From NCBI RefSeq assembly GCF_018494085.1, contig NZ_JABBFP010000003.1, positions 124,001-188,000 of the forward strand: a stretch of 64,000 nt of DNA. Direction: 5' to 3'. Shown in pieces: positions 8,691 to 17,861 of the stretch (positions are counted from its first letter, which is position 1; each line of letters opens with the position of its first letter). The notes beneath the pieces are model-generated. The model made no database searches. It worked only from the letters and a program-made list of their open reading frames with translations, and was not told the origin of the DNA. The stretch comes from Rosenbergiella collisarenosi (GTDB lineage: Bacteria; Pseudomonadota; Gammaproteobacteria; Enterobacterales; Enterobacteriaceae). A program made the position numbers and the translations under genes.

Positions 8691-9750
8691 GCACTGACTG
8701 TTCACGGTCGAGTAGCGCCGTTTTACGCTCGATCCCCCAGCGATAACCTGAGAGGCTGCCATCTTGCCGAATTACCCGATGACAAGGGATCACTACTGCA
8801 ATCCGATTTGCCGCACAGGCTTGCGCGACCGCACGCACCGCCTTCGGTGAGCCAATTCGTTCAGCAATTTCGGTGTAGCTAGCAGTCGACCCTGGTGGAA
8901 TATCGCGCAGTGCCCGCCAGACGCGTTCTTGAAAGACGGTGCCTTGAATATCTAGCGGTAAATGCCAAGTCGATCGCGGCTGCTCCAGATAGCCAATAAC
9001 CTGAGCAACGAGCTGCTCATAGTGTGGGTCGCCACCGCGTAATTCAGCCTGCGAAAACTGCTGCTGTAACCGTTCGATAAGCGGCTGTGGATCATCGCCT
9101 AAACTTATCGCACACACCCCCTTCTCACTCTGCGCCACTAATACAGTCCCCAGACTACATTGTCCCAAGGCAAAGTAGATCGTAATACCTTTAGCGCCTT
9201 GTCGAAAGCGTTTGGCACTCATTCCCAGCCGATCTGTCGCATTTTCATAGAAACGGCTCGAGGTAGTGTACCCAGCTTGATAGATCGCCGCGGTGACCGA
9301 TTGTTCAGGATTATCCAGCGCGTCACGCAAGCGTTTTGCTCGGATCCCTGCACTATAGGCTTTAGGGGTTAACCCGGTGACCGTAGTAAAGATACGGTGA
9401 AGATAGCTCTGGCTTATCTCACAATGCGCGGCTAAGGTTGCCAAGTTGACAGATTCCGTGGTTGTTTCTAGCTCAACACAGGCTTTTTCGACGATTTTGA
9501 GCCATTTAGCGGGGTAAGGGTCCAATGAGGTGAGGCACTCAGTATGCAAGCGGTAGCCCGCCGCTTCTGCGGCATCGGCGCTATCGAAAAAGACCACGGT
9601 TTCGCGAGGAGGAAGAACAGTGGCTGAACTTGGTAATGCGAAGCATCCGGTCGTCGTCGTCGCAAAGACGAAGTAGTCATCGGCAGCGACGTCGCGCTGT
9701 TTAAGAGCCTGCCAGCGTGTTTCTTCATCACAAAACCATTTCGTAGACAT
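8632..9750 (-). CDS. ada: Ada-like methyltransferase/AraC regulator with degenerate N-terminal zinc site
   Basis: A 372-residue protein with the full Ada layout: an N-terminal methylphosphotriester domain (1-85), an AraC-type helix-turn-helix (about 90-185) and a C-terminal O6-alkylguanine-DNA methyltransferase. The methyltransferase active site (IPCHRVI) and the substrate motif SPKAVRAVAQACAANRIAVV are intact, so repair of O6-methylguanine is expected. In the N-terminal domain, which aligns with E. coli Ada without gaps, Cys38, Cys42 and Cys69 are Ala, Ser and His; only Cys72 remains. The methyl-activated switch should therefore be lost or changed. The start has GGGGA about seven bases upstream. 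The last residues extend over the pmrB 3' end. Confidence 0.9.
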   Translation of the reverse strand: MSTKWFCDEETRWQALKQRDVAADDYFVFATTTTGCFALPSSATVLPPRETVVFFDSADAAEAAGYRLHTECLTSLDPYPAKWLKIVEKACVELETTTESVNLATLAAHCEISQSYLHRIFTTVTGLTPKAYSAGIRAKRLRDALDNPEQSVTAAIYQAGYTTSSRFYENATDRLGMSAKRFRQGAKGITIYFALGQCSLGTVLVAQSEKGVCAISLGDDPQPLIERLQQQFSQAELRGGDPHYEQLVAQVIGYLEQPRSTWHLPLDIQGTVFQERVWRALRDIPPGSTASYTEIAERIGSPKAVRAVAQACAANRIAVVIPCHRVIRQDGSLSGYRWGIERKTALLDREQSVPTHSAEKKSPSLDIRADHD

Positions 9751-10106
9751 CTGTCATCCCCCTCTGCCTTATCGATAAAAAGAGAGGATAGAGGATCTAC
9801 CGCTACGAAAATATCCGTTTTTTCTTTTCTCGGTATTTTTCGGCGTGGATTGAACGCGAATCACGAGTAGAGCTCGTCATAACGGAGCCAAAAATAGACT
9901 GTGTGGGAAACGTAATTCTTATGGCGGTGCAATAAAGACTCATCGACGTGACACACTACTACTCACACGATATATAAATCCAGCCGAAGCAGAGTGCCCA
10001 ACTGGCCTCGAAAACATGGGAAGCTCTCATTTTTACGCCATATTTCTTCCAATGGTATCGGTTCACGGGTAATAATAGGCGGATAAAATATGACTAGGAC
10101 GACATC
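9751..10106. other. Divergent intergenic region ada/aroE-like, 356 bases
   Basis: No supported gene. It must hold the promoter of ada on the minus strand and of the aroE-like gene on the plus strand. I do not see a clear Ada box (AATT-N6-GCAA type) close to ada, which fits the damaged sensor domain. Confidence 0.4.
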
Positions 10107-10919
10107 ATGCTGAATAAAGATACCCAACTCTGTATTTCTCTTTCCGCCCGACCAAGTAATATCGGCACGCGGTTTCATAATTACCTTTATCAGAAACTCG
10201 ATCTCGATTTTATCTACAAGGCATTCTCAACCACCGATATCGAAGCCGCAATCAAAGGTGTACGTGCCCTCGGTATTCGTGGATGCTCTGTCTCGATGCC
10301 ATTTAAAGAGAGCTGTATCCCCTTTATCGATAAACTCACCGACTCGGCGAAGGCGATCGACTCGGTCAATACTATCGTTAACGATAATGGCTTTCTTACC
10401 GCCTACAATACCGACTTCCTTGCCATTCGCCAGCTCATTACAGAACACCTCACTGATCCCCAACAAACGGTGGTGGTACAAGGTGCCGGTGGGATGGCAA
10501 AAGCGGTAGTTGCCGCCTTTCATGATGCAGGTTTTCAACAACTTACCGTTATTGCGAGAAATACGCAGACTGGCCAAGCGCTGGCCGAGAAGTATGGCTA
10601 TGCCTACCAATCTCCTGAGCAGTGTCCCACGGCCGATATTATCGTCAACGTTACCCCGATTGGAATGAGCGGCGGCGCAGAGAGTGACACACTCGCCTTC
10701 GCACAACCTTTGATCGACGCGGCAACAACGGTGTTTGATGTAGTTGCTTTCCCGGCGCAAACGCCGTTGATCAAAAAAGCTCACGCCCTGGGTAAAGCGG
10801 TGATCAGTGGGGATCGCGTGATTGCCTTGCAAGCGTTGGAGCAATTCGCCCTTTACACCGGTGAGAGGCCAAGTGACGCGCTGATGCAAGAAGCCTCCCT
10901 CTTTTCTCGTCAGCAGTAA
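10107..10919 (+). CDS. Shikimate 5-dehydrogenase-like protein (SdhL/HI0607 type)
   Basis: A 270-residue AroE-family oxidoreductase. Near the N-terminus, SLSARPSNIG replaces the usual SKSP substrate loop. Other family marks are SMPFKE (lysine and neighbours), NTDF, the nucleotide-binding loop VQGAGGMAKAV and the C-terminal VTPIGMSGG. The divergent substrate loop fits the shikimate dehydrogenase-like subgroup, whose members have weak shikimate activity, rather than the housekeeping AroE. AGGA lies seven bases before the ATG. A GGGCACGG hairpin without T run follows the stop (10934-10962). Confidence 0.8.
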   Translation: MLNKDTQLCISLSARPSNIGTRFHNYLYQKLDLDFIYKAFSTTDIEAAIKGVRALGIRGCSVSMPFKESCIPFIDKLTDSAKAIDSVNTIVNDNGFLTAYNTDFLAIRQLITEHLTDPQQTVVVQGAGGMAKAVVAAFHDAGFQQLTVIARNTQTGQALAEKYGYAYQSPEQCPTADIIVNVTPIGMSGGAESDTLAFAQPLIDAATTVFDVVAFPAQTPLIKKAHALGKAVISGDRVIALQALEQFALYTGERPSDALMQEASLFSRQQ

Positions 10920-11034
10920 GTAAACTCACTGCAGGGCACGGGAAATCCTTTTTTCCGTGCCCGTTATGGCATATGATTTCGCGGTCTCGCAGTACCTCGT
11001 GAGAGGTCCTTCCACTTTATGAGCCCCTTTTGCC

Positions 11035-11658
11035 ATGACAGTCCTTCTGCATTTAATTGATATTTTTGGTACGTTTGTCTTTGCGCTAAGTGGCGCGACC
11101 GTCGGAGTTAGGCACCGCTTCGATCTCTTCGGTGTGTTTGTTCTTGCCTTCGTTACCGCAGTCGGCGGTGGCTGTGTTCGAGACCTGTGTCTGGGTGCGA
11201 CCCCTCCAGCCGGGCTGATAAATATCGAGTATCTACTTTGCGTCGTCGTCGCCATCATGTTGATCAGTTTCTTTCAAAAAATCGTCTTCTCTTTTGAAAA
11301 ACCCGCACTCTTTTTTGATGCCCTTGGCCTCGGCTTCTTCGCCGCCTTTGGCGCAAACAAAGCCTACGTCCACACACACGAAATCGTTTTTTCAATATTA
11401 ATGGGATGTATTAGTGCAGTGGGAGGTGGCTGTTTGCGAGATATCCTAACGGGACGCTCGCCGGTCATCTTAACCAAGGAAATCTACGCCAGTGCCGCGC
11501 TGATCGGTGCCGGGATCCAGATTCTCGGGTCGTCCGGGGTGATCCCTGCGCAGTATAGTATTTGGTTAGCGATTGGTAGCTGTACGGCAATTCGTATGCT
11601 GTCGTTACGCTACAACATCACGTTAAAAACGATTGCCAATAAATATCTCGATGAGTAG
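11035..11658 (+). CDS. UPF0126/TRIC-family inner membrane channel (YadS-like)
   Basis: A 207-residue membrane protein with about seven hydrophobic segments and the internal duplication typical of the family: TAVGGGCVRDL near residue 40 and SAVGGGCLRDIL near residue 127. The glycine-rich kinked helices form the pore of trimeric intracellular cation-type channels; bacterial members conduct monovalent cations in vitro. Closer in pattern to E. coli YadS than YicG. The ribosome binding site is weak. Monocistronic as far as can be seen. Confidence 0.85.
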   Translation: MTVLLHLIDIFGTFVFALSGATVGVRHRFDLFGVFVLAFVTAVGGGCVRDLCLGATPPAGLINIEYLLCVVVAIMLISFFQKIVFSFEKPALFFDALGLGFFAAFGANKAYVHTHEIVFSILMGCISAVGGGCLRDILTGRSPVILTKEIYASAALIGAGIQILGSSGVIPAQYSIWLAIGSCTAIRMLSLRYNITLKTIANKYLDE

Positions 11659-11746
11659 TAGTTAACCCTATGTGCTTCGCGGATTGCTCTGTCCAAGATA
11701 AATCAGTAACGTATTTTGCTATTCACTCAAAATGGACAACGATAAA

Positions 11747-12391
11747 ATGAATATAACTGAAATTGCCGCGAGCCGCTTCACAACTAAGGCTTATGATGCG
11801 ACGCGCGCACTGTCTGAAGAGCAGGTCGCTGCGATCCTCTCTCTCCTGCAAACCAGTCCTTCGACGCTGAACCTACAGGGCTGGCACTTTCATGTCATTT
11901 CTACGGCGGCCGGGCGTGAGAAAATTGCTCCGGCGATTTTTGAACTGAATAGCAATAAGGTGGCTGAAGCTCCGCTGGCGATCGTATTTTCCAGCATTAA
12001 TGCGGTGTCCGAACAGCATTTAGATGCGCTGTTAGCGCAAGAGCAACAAGATGGGCGTTTTCGTGACGAGGCTTCACGCGAAAAAAATGACGCAGGTCGT
12101 CGTGGTTACGTAGGTCGTTACGCGACATCCCCTGAAGCTCAACGCCACTGGATGGATCGCCAGCTGTATATCGCATTGGGCTTTCTGTTGTTAGGCGCGC
12201 CGGCGCTAGGCTTACAGGCGACCCCGATTGAGGGCTTCGATACCCATAAAATGGATAAGATCCTAGGCCTAGAAGAGCAAGGGCTGCACAGCGTTGTGAT
12301 GGCCACTGTCGGCTATAACAGCGATAAAGATTTCAATGCACAGTTACCGAAGTCGCGATTCCCGCTCGATAAAATTATTACGCGTTTATAA
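11747..12391 (+). CDS. nfsB: Oxygen-insensitive NAD(P)H nitroreductase / dihydropteridine reductase
   Basis: An FMN-dependent nitroreductase of about 214 residues with the NfsB pattern: an early Arg-Phe/His-Thr-Thr-Lys FMN-phosphate contact (RFTTKAYDA), SPSTLNLQGWHF, the Asp/Lys-rich middle and LLLGAPALGLQATPIEGFD. The C-terminal LPKSRFPL matches NfsB. The start is placed at the ATG giving MNITEIAAS, matching family N-termini; an ATG five codons upstream (11732) is possible. It reduces nitroaromatics and quinones in the cytoplasm. Confidence 0.9.
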   Translation: MNITEIAASRFTTKAYDATRALSEEQVAAILSLLQTSPSTLNLQGWHFHVISTAAGREKIAPAIFELNSNKVAEAPLAIVFSSINAVSEQHLDALLAQEQQDGRFRDEASREKNDAGRRGYVGRYATSPEAQRHWMDRQLYIALGFLLLGAPALGLQATPIEGFDTHKMDKILGLEEQGLHSVVMATVGYNSDKDFNAQLPKSRFPLDKIITRL

Positions 12392-12395
12392 CGCC

Positions 12396-12429
12396 CTATT
12401 GGGTAATGACTCTGTTGATTACCCAATAG
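12396..12429. repeat. Perfect 12-bp inverted repeat after nfsB
   Basis: CTATTGGGTAAT and ATTACCCAATAG are exact complements separated by ten bases. There is no T run behind it, so it may be a Rho-dependent or processing hairpin rather than a classic terminator. It lies 4 bases after the nfsB stop. Confidence 0.7.
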
Positions 12430-12507
12430 TTGATCTGCCTCCTCTTCCCCGAGAAGTGATTTAGGTATATTGTTTTCCTATCACTCATCAGGAAGGATTA
12501 GGCGGCT

Positions 12508-14205
12508 ATGGACTCACAAGCTTCACCGTTTCTCCACGCGTTATCAGAAGTTGTCGGAAACCAGCACGTGTTAACTTCACCCGACGACAAATCATTCTAC
12601 ACCACCGGTTATCGTGTCGGCCAAGGTGACGCTCTAGCCGTTATCCTTCCTCAATCACTCTCTGCTCTGTGGCAAGTATTAACTCGCTGCGTGGCAGAAG
12701 ATGTCATTATCCTGATGCAAGCCTCTAATACAGGGATCACAGGTGGATCGACCCCAGATGGTAACGATTACGATCGTCCGGTGGTGATCATTAGTACTCG
12801 CCACCTTAAGGGGATTCAGGTAATCGATGGGGGTCAACAAGTCATCGCTTATCCCGGTTCGACACTCACTGAGTTGGAAGATACGCTGCGACCCCTGCAG
12901 CGTGAACCGCACTCGGTGATTGGGTCATCCTGCATTGGGGCGTCAGTCATTGGTGGATTATGTAATAATTCTGGTGGTTCGCTGATCCGTCGTGGCCCGG
13001 CTTTTACTGAAAAATCGCTTTATGCTCAAATCACCGAACAAGGCGAGATTGCGCTTATCAATCATCTGGGAATTAATCTTGGCGAGACCCCCGAGGAGAT
13101 CCTACGTAATCTAGAAAATAAGCAGTTTTCAACCGGCGATGCCGAAGGCTGGCAAGGTAAGATTTGGGCCGAGGATTATGCTGAAAAATTACGGGATACC
13201 GAATCGGCTTCGCCAGCCCGCTTTAATGGTGACCCTCATTATCTACATGACGGTGCGGGCTGTGCGGGGAAAATCATTGTGTTTGCCGCACGACTGGCGA
13301 CCTTTCCTGCAAGCCCCTCTACAGAGACTTGGTATATCGGGGCCAATGATGAGAAAACGCTGATCGCCCTACGCCGCTTTCTTCTCAATCACCTCGATAC
13401 GTTACCGATCCAGGCTGAATATATTCATGCTAATGCTTTTGATATGACGTTACGTTATGCAAAACATATGATCTTAGCCATTCGACAATTGGGGCCGCAA
13501 TCTATACCCGGGTTAATAGCGCGAAAAGCGAAGTGGGATGTGAGGGTGAAAAAGACCAAATGCTTGCCTAAAAATCTCACTGACCGCCTGATTCAGGGCT
13601 TTAATCAGATCACTCCTCCCTTAGTCGCAAAGCGTATTCTCGATTACCGTCGCCGGTTCGAGCATCATCTGATGATTAAAGGCGAGGGCGAACAAGCCGG
13701 ACAATTAACCGCCCTTCTCGACCAATTTTTTGCCGAGCACCAGGGTGAATATTTCGTGTGTGATCAGAAAGAAGCGCAAGATGCCTTTTTGATTCGTTTT
13801 GCAGTGGCTGGCGCCGCAATTTCATACTGTGACTATCTTGGAATCGACCCAAATGAGCGTCTGATCGCGTTTGACGCAGCTTTTCGCCGCAATGACGATC
13901 AATGGTTATTCGATTTACCCTTAGAGTTACGCGACCAAATCCAAGCCGATTCCTGCTGTGGACACTTTTTCTGCTTGGTCAATCATCAAGATTATATTTT
14001 GAAGCCCGGCGTCGATGGTAAGAAGTTCAAGCAAGCGGTGATCGATTATATTGAACAGCGGGGGGCACGCTACCCGGCAGAGCATAATGTTGGACATCTC
14101 TATGCCGCAAAAGATGATTATCAGCAGCATTGGCGTAAGCTCGACCCAACGAATACTTGTAACCCTGGTATCGGTAAGACAAGTCGCCGCAAATTTTGGC
14201 AATAA
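12508..14205 (+). CDS. dld: Quinone-dependent D-lactate dehydrogenase
   Basis: A 565-residue peripheral inner-membrane flavoprotein that oxidises D-lactate to pyruvate and passes electrons to quinone. The FAD-binding PCMH-type domain contains MQASNTGITGGSTPDG and VIGSSCIGASVIGGLCNNSGG. The membrane-associated middle region is rich in Arg/Lys (RKAKWDVRVKKTKC). The C-terminal cap has CCGHFFCLVNHQDYILKPG and AEHNVGHLY. Length and sequence match E. coli Dld closely. AGGAAGG lies upstream of the ATG. It converges on the next gene. Confidence 0.95.
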   Translation: MDSQASPFLHALSEVVGNQHVLTSPDDKSFYTTGYRVGQGDALAVILPQSLSALWQVLTRCVAEDVIILMQASNTGITGGSTPDGNDYDRPVVIISTRHLKGIQVIDGGQQVIAYPGSTLTELEDTLRPLQREPHSVIGSSCIGASVIGGLCNNSGGSLIRRGPAFTEKSLYAQITEQGEIALINHLGINLGETPEEILRNLENKQFSTGDAEGWQGKIWAEDYAEKLRDTESASPARFNGDPHYLHDGAGCAGKIIVFAARLATFPASPSTETWYIGANDEKTLIALRRFLLNHLDTLPIQAEYIHANAFDMTLRYAKHMILAIRQLGPQSIPGLIARKAKWDVRVKKTKCLPKNLTDRLIQGFNQITPPLVAKRILDYRRRFEHHLMIKGEGEQAGQLTALLDQFFAEHQGEYFVCDQKEAQDAFLIRFAVAGAAISYCDYLGIDPNERLIAFDAAFRRNDDQWLFDLPLELRDQIQADSCCGHFFCLVNHQDYILKPGVDGKKFKQAVIDYIEQRGARYPAEHNVGHLYAAKDDYQQHWRKLDPTNTCNPGIGKTSRRKFWQ

Positions 14206-14215
14206 GAAAGAGAGC

Positions 14216-14241
14216 GGCGCTCCTGCATGAGCGCCCTATTT
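14216..14241. terminator. Shared convergent terminator dld / hydroxyacid dehydrogenase
   Basis: GGCGCTC and GAGCGCC form a seven-bp stem with a six-base loop, followed by CTATTTT on the plus strand. It lies between the two stop codons. Confidence 0.7.
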
Positions 14242-15111
14242 TCACTGTTTAGCGAGATACTGAGCGATTGCGGATAAGTCTTTGTCACCAAAGCCATCTT
14301 CCACTGCCGCCTGCCAAATTTTGGTGATCGCCTGTAGGTTAGGCATCTGCTCAGCCCCGCCAGTTTCTGCCGCGAGCTTCGCATCCTTGAGTGCCCACTT
14401 AAGTTGCATCTGTGGCGTAAAGCTTCCCTCACTGATCGTTTCCAGCTTAGTTTTTGCGTAAGGTGCCGCGAGTGGCCCGCCTTCCAGTACTGACCATAGT
14501 TGCTCAGGCGTAAAGCCTAATTGCGTTGCCAAACAGTGGCTCTCGGCAAGGCTCTGCACCATGCCAATCAACCAACTGTTAACGACGAGCTTCATTGCAC
14601 TGCCTGCACCCGCCTCGCCCAACCAGTGTGTTCCTTTAGCGATAGCGGAAAAGATCGGCTCAATTGGCGCTTGCAGGGCGTTATCGCCACTGGCGAGAAT
14701 AGCGATTTGTGCCAGTTCAGCGGGCTTTTTGGTGCCCGATACCGGCGCATCGATAAAGCCGACATCAGGGCGTTTTTCTGTTAATAGAGCCTTAATGTGT
14801 TTGGTGGCTTCGATACCGATCGTGCCCATTTGAACCACGATAGCGTTTTCGGTGAGCGCACTGAGTGTTTGGGTTAGCACTTCAAGCGTAATCTCTGCAT
14901 TAGCAAGCATCAGGATCACCGCCTCACTCTTCTCCACGGCCTGTGCAGGGGTCTGCGCCAGCGTTGCACCCTGCAGCGCAAGATCTTCTCCTTTTGCAGC
15001 ACTACGATTCCAAACACTAAGCGTAAAATTATTTTTTAATAGGTTGCTGGCGAAGGCGTGTCCCATCGCCCCTAACCCGAGGACCGCGACGGTAGAGATC
15101 GTTTTCTGCAT
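14242..15111 (-). CDS. NAD(P)-dependent 3-hydroxyacid dehydrogenase family protein
   Basis: A 289-residue member of the beta-hydroxyacid dehydrogenase family (3-hydroxyisobutyrate / tartronate semialdehyde reductase / GLYR types). The N-terminal Rossmann motif is VLGLGAMG, the substrate loop is DAPVSGTKKPAE, and the catalytic lysine lies in GSAMKLVVNSW (about residue 176). The substrate is not determined by the sequence. AGGA lies eight bases before the ATG. A 582-base gap separates it from the divergent pqqU gene. Confidence 0.85.
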   Translation of the reverse strand: MQKTISTVAVLGLGAMGHAFASNLLKNNFTLSVWNRSAAKGEDLALQGATLAQTPAQAVEKSEAVILMLANAEITLEVLTQTLSALTENAIVVQMGTIGIEATKHIKALLTEKRPDVGFIDAPVSGTKKPAELAQIAILASGDNALQAPIEPIFSAIAKGTHWLGEAGAGSAMKLVVNSWLIGMVQSLAESHCLATQLGFTPEQLWSVLEGGPLAAPYAKTKLETISEGSFTPQMQLKWALKDAKLAAETGGAEQMPNLQAITKIWQAAVEDGFGDKDLSAIAQYLAKQ

Positions 15112-15693
15112 ACTATTTTTCCTTTCAATGTCGATAGTTAGCGATTTTAGTCAGTAATAAATAGCGTAGGCCATGATAGGTCACTCTCGCAATAACTCTT
15201 GGTTAAGAAAGTATTTCATCGCTGGCACTAGCCTGTAAAAATCTAACAGATCAATAATTTACACAATGACTGGATACCCAGTTGACACTGATACTTGGAT
15301 ATTTACTGTATTATTGGGCGAAGGTTGACGATATTTTCTAACGGTATTGATATCGATACCGTACTCCTTTCAATAATAGTCACTGTTGCTCGTAAAAATA
15401 ATTGGCTAGAGTGTGGGACGGTCAGCAAATAGCTGATTATGCAGAAACCTAAGCATCCCCTGACGATAGCGCTCCGCCAACGGCTCTATAATCACGATAA
15501 ATCCAAAGTGGCACAGAATGGTTTTACCCCCAATTAACCTACTCAGCATTTAAACTGACCGAATTTGAATAACCGCCTCCGAGAGACTCAATCCACGTTT
15601 TAAAAGTAAGAAATATTTTGTTGTCTTGTGCATTACTTCGTAAACTACTGACATCTTTGATGTGCTACCGCTAGCTCACACGCAAGGCTCTTT
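15112..15693. other. Divergent intergenic region, 582 bases
   Basis: No supported gene on either strand. It contains a TTGACA hexamer at 15282 followed about 17-20 bases later by T/A-rich sequence, a possible sigma70 promoter reading toward pqqU, though far from it. It probably carries the regulatory region of pqqU and of the hydroxyacid dehydrogenase. Confidence 0.4.
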
Positions 15694-17817
15694 ATGAAAA
15701 TTAGGACCATCCATCTCTTTACAGGATGCATACCCCTACTCTCCCCGGTGGTTTACTCCGCTCCGTCGGCGAATCAGTCCGATACCTTAATCGTTGCCGC
15801 CACTCCTAAAGCACAGCCCCTCTCGGAATTAGAGACCCCCGCTGCGCTTAGTGTGGTGTACGGCGACGATCTGCGACAGGCGCGGCAACAGATTAATTTA
15901 TCCGAAGGTCTATCCGGCGTTCCTGGGTTACAAATTGCGAATCGGCAGAATTATGCCCAAGACTTACAGATGTCAATTCGTGGTTTCGGTGCGCGATCAA
16001 CTTTCGGGGTGAGAGGCGTGCGGATTTACGTCGATGGCATTCCTGCAACGATGCCAGACGGCCAAGGCCAGACGTCGAATATTGACATTGGGTCGATTGA
16101 TCACATCGATGTATTGCGTGGCCCGTTCTCGGCCTTATATGGCAATAGCTCAGGGGGCGTCATTAACGTCACAACAGCTCGCGGGACGCAACCCCCTACC
16201 TTACGATTTAGCAGCAATTACAGCAGCTTTGGCACTTGGCGTAACAGCGTCAGCGCATCCGGATCGACCGGGGATGGCAACCATAAAGGGGACGTCGACT
16301 ATCTTATCTCTGGCTCGAAAATGACGACCCACGGTTTTCGCCAGCATAGCGATGCACAGAAGACGCTCGGCAATGCAAAACTAGGGGTACAACTCGATGA
16401 TGTCAGCCATCTAACTCTTAGCCTTAATTCTGTACATCTGGATGCTAACGATCCCGGGGGCTTGACGCGTGAGATGTGGAAGCGCGATCCGCATCAAGTC
16501 GCCCGCAATGTTTCACTCTATGATGCTCGCAAAAGCGTCGACCAAACTCAGGCGGGGCTGCACTACACGCGTGAACTGAGTGAAAACGATAGTCTAAGCG
16601 TAATGACTTGGGCAGGAGTGCGTGAAACCACGCAGTATCAATCTATCCCAGCCGCTACGCAACTGAGTAAAGCGCACCATGCTGGTGGCGTCATCGATCT
16701 AGCGCGTCATTATCAGGGCATCGATACTCGTTGGACACATAACGGCCATTTACTCACCATGCCGGTAGCCATTACCACGGGGATCGATTATGAGACGCTA
16801 CGCGAGCAGCGTAAAGGCTATGAAAATTTTCGCGGTACCGGGGCTAACCGAGAACTAGGGGTAGAAGGCCGCTTACGCCGTAATGAGCAAAATCAAGTCT
16901 GGAATATCGACCCTTATTTGCAATCCGTATGGCAGCTTAGTCAACGGTTTTCACTGAATGCTGGGGTGCGATTTAGCCGCGTCCATTTCAGTAGCCATGA
17001 TCGCTACATTACCCCTACCAATGGCGATGATAGTGGTCGCGCGAATTATCATCATTGGCTACCGGCGTTCTCCCTTAACTACGCCCATGATGATAGCTGG
17101 AATAGCTATTTCTCCTTTGGTCGTGGCTTCGAAACCCCGACGCTCAATGAGCTGTCGTATCGCCCAGACGGTAATTCTGGCATGAATCTAGCCCTGCGCC
17201 CTTCAACTAATCGAACCTTCGAACTCGGATCGAAAAAGCGCATCGGTCTAGGCCTCTTTACGGCGGCGGTGTTTCAAACCGATACGCAGAATGAGATCGT
17301 CACCAGTAGTAATAACGATGGTCGGTCAACCTATAAAAATGCGGGTCAAACACGGCGGCGTGGTATTGAGTTGGGTTGGCAGCAGCAGTTTGCCGGGGAC
17401 TGGCGCATGGGTGCGGCGTGGACGCTGCTCGACGCCCGCTATCGCAGCCCAGTCTGTGATGCCGGTTGCCAAGGTAAGCGTATCCCTGGCATCGCAAAAA
17501 ATATGTTTTACACACACCTCGATTATCAACCTGAGACGGGATGGTATGCGGGTGCCGATCTGCGCTATTTAAGTAAAATTGCCGTTAACGATAGCAATAG
17601 TGAATATGCGCCAGCTTGGACGGTGACGGGATTATATACGGGATACAAGTGGATGATCGATCAATGGAGCCTCGATGTCAGTGGTCGGATCGATAATCTC
17701 TTTAACCGTAACTATGCCGGTTCTGTCATCGTTAATGAAGGTAATGGCCGGTTTTACGAGCCGGCTCCAGGAAGAAATTACTCTGTAGGGCTTAATCTGA
17801 GTTACGCCTTCGAGTGA
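15694..17817 (+). CDS. pqqU: TonB-dependent outer-membrane receptor, PqqU (YncD)-type
   Basis: A 707-residue TonB-dependent receptor. A signal peptide ends near VVYSA; a TonB-box-like segment DTLIVAA follows. The plug domain contains VPGLQIANRQNYAQDLQMS, RGFGARSTFG, DGIPATMPDGQGQTSNID and LRGPFSALYGNSSGG. The 22-strand barrel ends in a terminal Phe-Glu. Sequence tracks E. coli YncD along the whole length; YncD was shown to import pyrroloquinoline quinone and is a phage receptor. No pqq biosynthesis gene is present nearby, consistent with PQQ scavenging. Confidence 0.9.
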   Translation: MKIRTIHLFTGCIPLLSPVVYSAPSANQSDTLIVAATPKAQPLSELETPAALSVVYGDDLRQARQQINLSEGLSGVPGLQIANRQNYAQDLQMSIRGFGARSTFGVRGVRIYVDGIPATMPDGQGQTSNIDIGSIDHIDVLRGPFSALYGNSSGGVINVTTARGTQPPTLRFSSNYSSFGTWRNSVSASGSTGDGNHKGDVDYLISGSKMTTHGFRQHSDAQKTLGNAKLGVQLDDVSHLTLSLNSVHLDANDPGGLTREMWKRDPHQVARNVSLYDARKSVDQTQAGLHYTRELSENDSLSVMTWAGVRETTQYQSIPAATQLSKAHHAGGVIDLARHYQGIDTRWTHNGHLLTMPVAITTGIDYETLREQRKGYENFRGTGANRELGVEGRLRRNEQNQVWNIDPYLQSVWQLSQRFSLNAGVRFSRVHFSSHDRYITPTNGDDSGRANYHHWLPAFSLNYAHDDSWNSYFSFGRGFETPTLNELSYRPDGNSGMNLALRPSTNRTFELGSKKRIGLGLFTAAVFQTDTQNEIVTSSNNDGRSTYKNAGQTRRRGIELGWQQQFAGDWRMGAAWTLLDARYRSPVCDAGCQGKRIPGIAKNMFYTHLDYQPETGWYAGADLRYLSKIAVNDSNSEYAPAWTVTGLYTGYKWMIDQWSLDVSGRIDNLFNRNYAGSVIVNEGNGRFYEPAPGRNYSVGLNLSYAFE

Positions 17818-17823
17818 TCCCGC

Positions 17824-17851
17824 GCGAGAGTCAGTGGCCATTGGCTCTCGC
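17824..17851. terminator. Convergent terminator pqqU/abrB
   Basis: GCGAGAG and CTCTCGC bracket an almost perfect 14-bp stem (two G-U pairs) between the two convergent stop codons. The T run is weak on both strands. Confidence 0.6.
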
Positions 17852-17861
17852 CGCATCTTAT

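Noticed and set aside
9963..10178. Minus-strand frame of 71 codons between ada and the aroE-like gene
   Set aside because: No ribosome binding site and the start lies inside the aroE-like gene; the translation resembles nothing.
10227..10889. Minus-strand frame of 220 codons
   Set aside because: Antisense to the aroE-like gene, which has an intact nucleotide-binding motif and ribosome binding site.
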